From the NCBI GenBank assembly GCA_905160935.1, contig CAJHZI010000547.1, forward strand, positions 925,001 through 989,000: 64,000 bases of DNA. The letters are read 5' to 3'. Each line of letters begins with the position of its first letter. Positions within the stretch are counted from its first letter, which is position 1. This document shows, one piece after another, positions 50,526-58,480 of the stretch. Made by a program: the position numbers and the translations under genes. The stretch is from Enchytraeus crypticus (Eukaryota > Annelida > Clitellata > Enchytraeida > Enchytraeidae). The notes under the pieces are model-generated. The model ran no database searches and was not told where the DNA came from. It saw nothing but the letters and a program-made list of their open reading frames with translations.

Positions 50526-53461
50526 AGAGAAAGAGAGATTTAGGGGGAGACAGAAAGGGTGATGGAGAGAAAGATGGAATTGCTTGAACTAAGAATTCAT
50601 AGAGTAATGATAGTTCTTAAAGGGTGAAACTGCGAAAAATCACAGTTACCACAGTGTTTGTTTTGTTATTCATATTAATCTAACAGTAATAATTCTTCAA
50701 TTCATTTTCAATTGATCAAAATGACTGTTGCTATTATTATCAGAGCTCTCTTCGTTTTCATTTAGGTGTTAGTAGCAGCAAAGTATTAGTTTTATTTGTA
50801 ATATTATTCAGATCTTTATCACCTACATATTTACAGAAAAAGGATATGCTTGTTTCCTGGAAATCCGAGACCGAAAATATCAGAAAGTGAAAATCGACGG
50901 TTATCGTTCGAGTCAATTTCTTCTCTGCCAAGTTCTTCAGTCCTGAATGCATTCTTCAGTACAGGTAAAATAGTAAATTACTTCTTTATTCGATGTAGAC
51001 AACGCAACAACAACAGCAACACTGTCAATTAGACACTTAAAGAGATTATGCTGTACAATTATTAAGTTTAAGTTTTGGAAACACCTTGTATACAAACTAA
51101 TTTTGATCGTTAGAAGAAAAAAAATATCATATGTATAATATTGATTTGATTAAGTTAGTATCTAGTTTCTATTTATTAAATATCTCGTTTTTATTATTTA
51201 TTCTCGAGTTTCATCCGCAATAAATGTGTATCTAAGAAGTTCTGAAGGACTTGAGATTTAGTGTTTTAAATCTTATTGGAGAAGAGTGTCAAATATATTT
51301 CAATTTTATTTCTTAAAGCATTATAGTTTACTCGTTTTGTTTTGTTCGAGTTGTTTGACTGCACGTGTCGTAGAAGGCGGCTAGTCACTCAGATCCAAAG
51401 CAACGCCATTTCTGGCGTTGCTTTGATGAGCGTTGTTCTTAGGTTGATGAGCGCCAAGACTCCAGAAATTGGTACACAATTTTCCAAAAGGAAATGGAAT
51501 GGATTATATGAAATAGACGGATTGCATGGTATGGACAGAGAGGAGTGGAGAAGGTCTATTCGTATCCGGACACTAGTTGAACTGGGAATAAGGGGAAGAC
51601 GACGATGATTATAATTTACTTGTATTTAAAAGATACGTAAGCAAAGCTTCATTAGAGGTTTAGGACTTATTTAAAGTATAGCAGCTGTGTGCACTGTGTA
51701 CGTCTAGTAATTATGTTCAGGTAATTTTATTCAATGTGATTATTTTTAAAGTCATTATGTTTAATGTCATTTTACATATAATGCCATTGTGTTTAATGTC
51801 CTTATGTTCAGTATCTTTGTATTTAATGTCACTGTGTTTAATTTCATTGTATTTAATGTCATTGTATTTAATGTCAGTGTGTTTTATGTCAGTGTGTTTA
51901 ATGCCAGTGTGTTTAATGTTATTTTATATGCGTAGCCAGTTGCTCCACTAGACAATGCATTCGTTAGAAGTTCTCGGACACAACGTACGCAAAGAAACAT
52001 TAAAGATCATCACTCCAGCGATGTAGCGAGTGATGTAAGTAAGGATACTTTCATTATAACGATTTCATTATATACTATCCTTTGTTATTATTGAAAAAAT
52101 ATGACCATGGTTAATATTTAATTTTTGAAACTGATATAAAAACAATTAAATAGCACTACCAAGAGTACTTTTAACCATAAGCGATTAATCAGCTTCAACA
52201 TGATTTTATATTCTCACTTGATATTAAACGCAGCAGTGAACAGGATGAAGGTAAACAGAGTCTTTGTTAAAGCCTTCGTGGACGACGAATGGTCTAGTAA
52301 TGGGCACGCAGGAGTTGTAAGCGAGAGATCGCGGATTCGACGCTCTTATTAATTTTGCTTTTAATTCTTATTTAGTGAGGACAGCCAGAGACCCGATTTA
52401 TCATCTATACAAACATCATACTCAATGTGAGCTGTTTATATAAGACGCAATTAATTTCATGATTAATTTCATGATTAATTTCATGATTAATTTCATGATT
52501 AATTTCATGATTAATTTCATGATTAATTTCATGATTAATTTCATGATTAATTTCATGATTAATTTCATGATTAATTTCATGATTAATTTCATGATTAATT
52601 TCATGATTGACATTCCTGACATTGCCTTATGGCGAGGAACCGGAAGTTAAATTCTTATTGATTGATTGATTGATTGATGGTCAAGTAGTAGTCCTATGTA
52701 TGTTTCTTTAGGACTTAGTTGTTTCCTTTCTATATATTTTTTACTTATTTTTCGGCTTCGTTACTTTGATGGCCTAGTAGAATATCGAATGCTGCATATC
52801 ATTGTATTGTATTGTATTGTATAATAGTGTATAATATTGTATTTAGTGTATTGTATTGTTCTGAATTACATCACATTGCATACTTTGTTTTGTATTGATG
52901 TATTGTAATGTATCGGATTGCAATGAAATGTATTTTATTGAATTGTATTAAAGTGTATTGCATTGTATTCTATTGTAGCGTACCGTATTTTATTGTATTG
53001 CATTGTCTTGTACTGTATTTTATAATATTGTATTTTATTATATTGCATTGTATTTTATTATACGGCATTATTCTTAACTGCTTTTCATTTCACTGCAATA
53101 CATTGTATGTTTTTGAATTGTTTTGTTCTGCGTTGCATATTACTGCATTGCATTGAACTATATCGCAGTATGCTCCAGAGCAATGCAATGCATGATGCAT
53201 TGTACTAAATTACATTGTACTACATTATATTGCATGATCTTGTTGGTTATTTAGGATATTCAGTCAATTTCCGATGAAGAAAAGGTTAAGCAGATTTCAT
53301 TCATGGACTTCATTCGCCTATCAGACGAGATTGACGAGTGGCAGAACGTTAATGAAGAGAAACCTTCTGAATTTTGTAAATACTCATTTCTAAGACACAT
53401 AATTCAGCAAGTCCTACCAGATTTTACCTGCAGGCTTTCCGATGCGTTAAATTTACCTTAG
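39895..53461 (+). CDS. C4 (nuclear-receptor-type) finger plus CXXC zinc finger protein, 9 exons, 928 aa
   Basis: Probable nuclear DNA-binding regulator. Exons: 39895-40092, 41643-42441, 43898-44560, 45784-45876, 47579-48134, 49662-49709, 50837-50964, 51940-52034, 53255-53461; every junction keeps phase, 2787 nt. Residues 1-66 are basic with a short helix; 67-508 look disordered, Ser/Asn- then Gln-rich. Residues 509-576 form a divergent nuclear-receptor DNA-binding domain: [41 protein letters not shown]. Residues 752-790 form a CXXC finger with all eight Cys at canonical spacing (C-x2-C-x2-C-x4-C-x2-C-x2-C-x15-C-x4-C), preceded by basic stretches EKRRK and RGRKRR that fit an NLS. CXXC fingers of CFP1, MLL and KDM2 bind unmethylated CpG. 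No ligand-binding domain was found. The C-terminal 69 residues are helical and unassigned. An upstream exon may exist because an acceptor precedes the first ATG. Confidence 0.8.
40145..40410 (+). repeat. Family R5 copy
   Basis: Contains ccaaggtacatattcatact, gagtactccatagatcaaca and gctggtctattcttcagtga. It begins about 50 bases after the first exon. Confidence 0.65.
40557..40870. repeat. Compound TA-rich microsatellites
   Basis: Several TA runs with ttacacataa interruptions. Confidence 0.85.
41643..42441 (+). CDS. C4/CXXC gene exon 2, disordered region
   Basis: A 799-nt open exon from aatttcag to gtaggt, starting [20 protein letters not shown]. Low-complexity Ser/Asn/Lys content with SP motifs; no domain recognised. 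The long open frame in AT-rich DNA and matching phases support it as coding. Confidence 0.82.
42605..42680. repeat. (CT)n run and element start
   Basis: CT run followed by cggcaggtccatgga, the same arrangement as in the GRPR-LINE copies. Confidence 0.7.
42808..42846. repeat. (ATT)n microsatellite
   Basis: About 13 ATT units. Confidence 0.95.
42855..43200 (-). mobile_element. Decayed LINE ORF2 end, reverse
   Basis: Minus strand resembles the element at 32640 ([11 protein letters not shown] followed by text like the other copy, and aagacctagaagtacttgg). Confidence 0.5.
43456..43590. repeat. TA-rich microsatellite
   Basis: Long TA run and imperfect extension. Confidence 0.9.
43600..43860 (-). 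mobile_element. LINE 3'-end remnant, GRPR family, reverse
   Basis: Contains agggcactgcctactgtaag, gtccacatatgagtgggtct and ctcggcctgcctctgcctct. It ends just before exon 3 of the C4/CXXC gene. Confidence 0.6.
43898..44560 (+). CDS. C4/CXXC gene exon 3, Gln-rich region and first zinc module
   Basis: Gln-rich tract ([16 protein letters not shown] and similar), then [18 protein letters not shown] and [18 protein letters not shown], the first C4 module and recognition helix of a nuclear-receptor-like domain. It ends inside the second module (LLVCRLA), phase 1. Confidence 0.88.
44677..44727. repeat. (TA)n microsatellite
   Basis: TA run about 115 bases after exon 3. Confidence 0.9.
45784..45876 (+). 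CDS. C4/CXXC gene exon 4, second zinc module
   Basis: Encodes [20 protein letters not shown] then [10 protein letters not shown], matching the C-x9/10-C-x2-C-x4-C end of nuclear receptor fingers. Acceptor ttttgcag, donor gtaaat. Confidence 0.88.
46065..46265 (+). repeat. Family R4 copy
   Basis: Contains ggactgcacgtgtcgtaaga, gaacgtcagaaaggacattc and aattgggattcaaggaaaga, ending at a short GAT-like run. Confidence 0.65.
46740..47140 (-). repeat. Family R4 copy, reverse, with (CAT)n tail
   Basis: A (CAT)n/(TTATCA)n array at 46744-46872 followed by the reverse element (aaactagggtcgggatacga, cgacgttggtttggatctta). Confidence 0.65.
47579..48134 (+). CDS. C4/CXXC gene exon 5, linker and first six CXXC cysteines
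   Basis: Ser/Thr-rich linker with several SP sites, basic patch [15 protein letters not shown], then [18 protein letters not shown] and GTCDPC. Phase 1 in, phase 2 out at gtaaat. Confidence 0.88.
48148..48380 (-). mobile_element. LINE 3'-end remnant, GRPR family, reverse
   Basis: Minus strand is open for [20 protein letters not shown] and [13 protein letters not shown], a LINE ORF2 C-terminus. It abuts the donor of C4/CXXC exon 5. Confidence 0.65.
49412..49491. repeat. (CT)n-(TA)n compound microsatellite
   Basis: About 40 bases of CT directly joined to about 40 of TA. Confidence 0.95.
49662..49709 (+). CDS. C4/CXXC gene exon 6, 48-nt microexon inside the CXXC finger
   Basis: Encodes [15 protein letters not shown] between the sixth and seventh CXXC cysteines. 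Acceptor ctatag, donor gtaagt; phase 2 on both sides. Its length is exactly what canonical spacing requires. Confidence 0.85.
50054..50160. repeat. Perfect 43-bp inverted repeat
   Basis: Arms 50054-50096 and 50118-50160 are exact reverse complements with a 21-base spacer, all A/T. It lies in intron 6 of the C4/CXXC gene and may be a foldback or MITE-like element. Confidence 0.95.
50225..50310 (-). repeat. Family S2 copy, reverse
   Basis: Contains gaacgtccctgacatcattc and gaggaaacggacattgaac. Confidence 0.5.
50477..50540. repeat. (GA)n microsatellite
   Basis: GA run with minor interruptions, about 300 bases before exon 7. Confidence 0.9.
50837..50964 (+). CDS. C4/CXXC gene exon 7, end of the CXXC finger
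   Basis: Encodes [18 protein letters not shown] with the eighth zinc Cys, then a Ser-rich tail to FFST. Acceptor tttacag, donor gtaaaa. Confidence 0.85.
51350..51610 (+). repeat. Family R4 copy
   Basis: Contains gactgcacgtgtcgtagaag and tatggacagagaggagtgga, ending gacgacgatgatt. Confidence 0.65.
51730..51925. repeat. Degenerate tandem repeat
   Basis: About ten loose copies of tttaatgtcattgtg end at the acceptor of C4/CXXC exon 8. Confidence 0.8.
51940..52034 (+). CDS. C4/CXXC gene exon 8
   Basis: Encodes [20 protein letters not shown] then [11 protein letters not shown]. Acceptor gtagccag, donor gtaagt; the alternative AG four bases upstream runs into a stop. Confidence 0.75.
52448..52607. 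repeat. 12-bp minisatellite
   Basis: About 13 perfect copies of atgattaatttc, followed directly by a reverse S2 copy (52607-52680). Confidence 0.95.
52607..52680 (-). repeat. Family S2 copy, reverse
   Basis: Contains gacattgccttatggcgagg, aaccgg and an (ATTG)n end. Confidence 0.65.
52790..53245. repeat. Degenerate TATTG/TTGCA tandem region
   Basis: Hundreds of bases of loosely repeated pentamers (tattg, ttgca) fill the end of the last intron up to the acceptor of exon 9. Confidence 0.75.
53255..53461 (+). CDS. C4/CXXC gene exon 9, C-terminus
   Basis: Encodes [33 protein letters not shown] and a last helix [14 protein letters not shown], ending DALNLP and TAG. No family recognised. Confidence 0.8.
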   Translation, partial: DIQSISDEEKVKQISFMDFIRLSDEIDEWQNVNEEKPSEFCKYSFLRHIIQQVLPDFTCRLSDALNLP

Positions 53462-53554
53462 TTTTTACTGTGATGTGTAATGATCGACATTTTTTCGAAC
53501 ATAATTCGAGTGATTTTATCGCACTATTCAAACGACGAACTACACACGTTTGTA

Positions 53555-53560
53555 ATTAAA
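53555..53560 (+). terminator. Possible polyadenylation signal of the C4/CXXC gene
   Basis: ATTAAA, the commonest variant signal, about 95 bases after the stop codon. Confidence 0.4.
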
Positions 53561-53929
53561 GACCTGCAAAGTTTCGCTTGCCACATTCATACAGTGTAGT
53601 GGGCCTACTGGGTATATGAAGGCACACTGTTTAATTAAATATTAACCTTGAGCCTATCAAAAACGCTCCCATGTTCGAGACCGCCCTTGAGCGCACCCTG
53701 TGCTCAAAATATAAGTGAGCGCTACATCAGAGTTCTGCGGGACCCGGGAGCGCCTGCTTCCTTCCCCCCACTTTTACCACTGCATTGTAATGATTGCATC
53801 AAAGACGTGTTAGTACTTTGCGATCTATGGCAATAGTGTCTAACTAAACAACTGCTATTCATCCATCTTGAACTTCTCCAGCTGACAACAGCTTTCATTT
53901 TAACGTCCTGTTACTCCACTCCACTTCAA

Positions 53930-54180
53930 TTTCCCGTATTGTTTCCAAGTCATTACGGAACAGACCAACCGTGAACTGCGTGCGTCGTAAGAGATAATTA
54001 AGGTGAAAGCTTACGGCAATGAAAAAGCCCTTCAGAAGCTATTGAGATAAAAGTTACATTAAAGCTGAGTAAATTTTGATTCCTTTTGATGTATCAACTT
54101 ATTCGTTAGTGGAGTGTTCTTATTGAACGTCAAAGCAGACTGAAGTAGAAGAAGCTTCGGACCTGCTACTTGGCAAATCA
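53930..54180 (-). repeat. Family R5 copy, reverse
   Basis: Contains cggaacagaccaaccgtgaa and gaccattcg-like ends, with acctgctacttggca matching the R5 start. Confidence 0.5.
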
Positions 54181-55179
54181 CAAGAGTTATATTTAAATTT
54201 ATAAAATTTATTTTTCCTCGCATTCCTGCAACCTACTCCCCGCCAGTGCTGCAGCTGCCCAGGGGAGAGGGGCTGCATCGTTCACCCTAAGAACTACTGA
54301 TCCAAGCTGACTGTATTGTAGTGTGTAGGATAGGTTATTTTGAGCTTGCGTTACATTGTAGACTTATCTCAAATTGTAAACTGGTTAATTTTGTTGTATT
54401 CTTCAAAACAAGTAAATTAAAATTAAAGGGCAAAAGTAAAAAACTGTTTGCATTTTAACATTTTCCGTAGTGGTAGGTCTAGTCAGTAACATGACTGCTG
54501 CTTCAGCTGACGACACGGTTTCAGTCCCGGTGTCAGTCAGATCAGCTATCGCAGTCTGCTGATTATATCACGTCCTATTCCACGGTCAACTGCAATCACA
54601 GACGTTATACTCTAATTTAACTTAAAAATTAATTCTCGACCTGAACAATATTGCACTTTTATTTTATCAATCAGTCAATCAATCAATGCAACATTAGATA
54701 GTATGTTTAAATATGATAATATGATAATCATATGATAATAAGTTTACGGTTAATCAATCAATAGAACATAAGATACAATCGTGGATAAGGTCACAAGGTT
54801 TAGAGATCTCAGTAAGTTAACAATACAGGGACTAGACATGCAGTCAGTTAATGACTGCTTATACTAACAAAGCATTATCACTGGATTGATGCCAAGAAAC
54901 CACGAACAATTAATGGAACTCACATCGTCATGTCAAGATAAACAACTGTTTAACTTATAGTCAAATGAGACGTGCAATTTTACTAGCAGTTCCAGCGATT
55001 TAATTACATGAGACCTAGGATAAATTATCACATCCCAATACAAAAATGTCAGTAGAATTACCATCAAGCAGCAGTAGACATACCAAGACACATTTTAAAC
55101 GATTTGATGGAGCAAGCAGAAGATATATCATCAGAAAAATCTACAACATATCTGAATCTACTCATACTCATACGATGCT

Positions 55180-55858
55180 ATGTGCTAGCCTTTGCTCAAC
55201 AGATAGAGATGTGATGAGGTACGTGATAGAGGGGTTCGATGTGATGCTATGTGATGGACGCTGATGATGTGATAGAGATGTGAGAGACGTGATGATGTAT
55301 GTGATAGAGGTGTTGATGTGATGGTATGTGCTGGACGCTGATGATGTGATAGAGATGTGAAAGATGTGATGATGTATGTGATAGAGTTGTTTGATGTGAT
55401 GGTATGTGCTGGACGCTGATGATGTGATAGAGATGTGAAAGATGCGATGATGTATGTGATAGAGGTGATAGATGTGATGATATGTGCTGGACGTTGGTGA
55501 TGTGATAGAGATGTGAAAGATGTGATGATGTATGTGATAGAGGTGATAGATGTGATGCTATGTGCTGGACGTTGGTGATGTGATAGAGATGTGAAAGATG
55601 TGATGATGTATGTGATAGAGGTGATAGATGTGATGCTATGTGCTGGACGTTGGTGATGTGATAGAGATGTGAAAGATGTGATGATGTATGTGATAGAGGT
55701 GTTTAATGTGATGCTATGTGCTGGACGCTGATGATGTGATAGAGATGTGATGATGTATGTGAGAGAGGTGATAGATGTGATGCTATGTGTGGACGCTGAT
55801 GATGTGATAGAGATGTGATAGATGCATGTATGTGATAGATAAAGGTGATAGATGTGAC
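55180..55858. repeat. Minisatellite of about 80 bp seeded at a coding end
   Basis: About eight copies of a unit containing gatagagatgtgaaagatgt and gctatgtgctggacgctgat. The last piece resembles ctatgtgccgggcgctgata, which is the stop codon and final codons of the minus-strand gene. Confidence 0.85.
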
Positions 55859-55859
55859 G

Positions 55860-55968
55860 CTATGTGCCGGGCGCTGATAATCTTCTGATGTAGTCTTTCA
55901 GCTGGACGTTGTCTGTCAGATCCTCTAACCTCAGTGGAACCGTCTGTCTGCAGCCAGCATACGGGCAC
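55860..55968 (-). CDS. SP-RING gene last exon
   Basis: Encodes CPYAGCRQTVPLRLEDLTDN and VQLKDYIRRLSAPGT then TAG, the second half of the SP-RING and the C-terminal helix as in NSE2. Phase 2 junction with the preceding exon completes a Lys. Confidence 0.88.
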
Positions 55969-58443
55969 CTATACATTACATGCAATAGCATACAAATTAA
56001 TTTTGAAAAAGATATTTTTCAATTTAGAAATTTGCATCCGTTTTGTGACCGGGTTGCTGAAGAATAGACCAAGCGAGACTGCACGTGTCGTAAATTGCTA
56101 CAAAGCATTCCAACCAACGTCAGAAAGAGAATTCGGTTGGTGTGCGCCTAGGCTCCAGAAATTGCTATAAAATTTTAAATTCCCGATCCTAGATAAATTG
56201 GGATATAATGGAAGATGATGATGATTAAAACTAGCGTTGTATTTGTCTTCTCTTCAGTCCACTGCCAAGTGGCAGGTTCAAGGTACATATTCATACTCAA
56301 AGTTTGCTTTTTCGCTCTATTAGAGCACTCCTTAGATCAACAAGTTAAGCCCTTCACAAAGTCTATGCCTTATCCATACCTTATGTAGCCTATAGGTTGG
56401 GAAAAATATTGCATTTGTATACAAATGAAATCTAATCAAAATAAGCCGCATTAGAGGCTTCATAGAGATGGAATAGATTCCCGCACTAGCCAGAGACTTT
56501 TGAGACTGAGGAAGATATTCCCATTCTAGCTAGAGACTGCTCAATTTTTCAAAATAAACAAAATTCTACAAACACGATGAATTGAATGCCCGCGATGCTA
56601 GATTAGCAGATCAATGTTGCTCATCCAATATCAGGACTATACTTAACAGCTGATGAAAGATGTCACAGGTTCTACATACTAATCCCGTGACTCACTTAGC
56701 ATTGCCCAGGCGTTTCACTATGAACTCCAGTATGGCCTGTTTCTCGTAGTTGTGTCCACAGATCCTGTTCCTCACCGGATCCTTCATGATCAGCTGCGTG
56801 TAGGGACACTTAATCCCTACCTCCTCCCGAGTCATTATCAGATCATCATCATCTTCTTCCTTGCTGCCTGGTACAACAGTGCTGCTCAGTTCCATCGCCA
56901 GCTTCTCGAAGACTGCAGAAACCTGCTGCTTCTCTCTCTTCAGAGATTCAAGAGCCTCGGCATTCGTTCTGATGTCGCCCTTTATCTGCGCCAGACGACA
57001 GAAGCCGACGACGATGTTAAGGACCTGTACAGAGAGCGTGACCTGAGATTTTCTGAACGTGAGCTGTCGTATTGCAAGCTCCTGCTCAGAGTTAATGCTG
57101 TTGAGAAAGAGCAGCATGTACTTGCTGCTCGGATCTGCAATAATAACATACAGGCAGCATGTACATCATCAGCAAATAAGAATAGGGAAGAAAGTTTAGG
57201 ACAACAGGAGCTTAAATCATTTATATAGATAATGAACAGGATGGGCCCCAGTACACTGCCTTGTGGAACGCCGCTATGAACGGTAGACCAGTCCGAATAG
57301 CATTTACTTATTCTGACAGTCTGCAGTCTGCCAGTTAAAAAGGACGAAAGCCAATTTAATAGAGTACCGGACACACCACAGGCTAGCAATTTATATAGTA
57401 ACTTACTGTGGCTTATGGAATCGAAAGCCTGGAGAAGGCTTTCGATTCCCTTCTATAACTGAAGAAGTGACGGACCTGGAAGTAAGGTTTACACGCGATT
57501 TATCGTTCTCTACTCATATAAAAGATATTTGCAATAAAGCCAGAAAAAGGGCTTCAATAATCTTACACTGCTTCAAGTCTAAAAATCAGGTCACATTGTT
57601 TAGAGCGTTCACAGTTTTTGTGCGTCCAATTCTCGATTACTGTTCAAGCCTTTGGTCTCCTTACAGAAAATGTGATATTGTCCTGGTAGAATCAATCCAG
57701 AGACGATTCACGAAACGGCTCAGAGGTATGATGAGACTGCAGTATAAGGAGAGATTAAAATTGTTGGCTACTGAATCGCTAGAACAGCGAAGACTCAAAT
57801 CCGACTTATGCATGTACTATAAAATCATCTCTGGATTGGTCGACCTACCTTTAGAAGAGTTTTTTGTTTTCAAAAAAGGCGTCACCAGAAACAATGGTTT
57901 AAGTTTATATCTGAATAAATTCCATTTTAATGCTGAAAGGTACTATTTCAAAAACCGATGCATTGATTGTTGGAATTCACTACCCCCAAGTATTGTTAAC
58001 GCATCTAACTTAAACTCTTTTAAAAAGTGTTTAGACGGTATCGACCTTAGCAAATATTTGAAAAGTTAAGGAACTATATTAAAAGCATAAACTCGTTATC
58101 TGTAAAGATTTCCTTCATATAATTATTTTTTTATTCTAAGTAATCTATTGTTTTTACCAATTTTAATATTGCCATTTATGACAACTGTGTGTAAAGTAAT
58201 CTGTTTAACTTAAATTAAGTGGCTGTATTTTCACGTTTTGAAGTTCAATTGTGCAATATCCTAATCATTTTAATATTTGAACTTGCTAAATACACCTTTG
58301 TGTATATTTTAATATGATTACTTCCTTATGCTTTTAAATTCGGAATATGTAAGTGCCACTTGTGGCCTTTATCTCCGTTCATGCGCTGATGCTGTTTGTG
58401 TATAATTGTAAAGTCTATGTTTGTGACATGCGTATGATAAATA

Positions 58444-58480
<37 letters not shown>

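Larger units (their letters stand above)
53462..55859. other. Convergent intergenic space
   Basis: Lies between the two 3' ends. It contains a GC-rich unassigned patch (53650-53800), a reverse R5 copy (53930-54180), (ATCA)n-bearing AT-rich sequence and a long minisatellite (55180-55858) touching the stop codon of the minus-strand gene. Confidence 0.6.
57165..58477 (+). mobile_element. Twin-primed (5'-inverted) LINE insertion
   Basis: Non-LTR retrotransposon in an intron of the SP-RING gene. The left part (about 57165-57436) encodes the RT core on the minus strand: AFDSISHSKLLYKLLACGVS, VHSGVPQGSVLGPILFIIYI, LFLFADD. The right part encodes on the plus strand the RT C-terminus ITEEVTDLEVRFTRDLSFS through PILDYCSSLWSPY to KKCLDGIDLSKYLKS, with no stops for 200 codons, then a 3' UTR and a (TAA)n tail. 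The opposite orientation of the two halves and the flanking repeat atgtac (57159-57164 and 58478-58483) fit target-primed insertion with twin priming. The RT segment between FADD and ITEEV is missing. Confidence 0.85.

Noticed and set aside
55783-55968. Minus-strand ORF in an alternative frame (MPVCWLQTDGSTEVRGS)
   Set aside because: Shadow of the real last SP-RING exon, whose correct frame gives CPYAGCRQTV.
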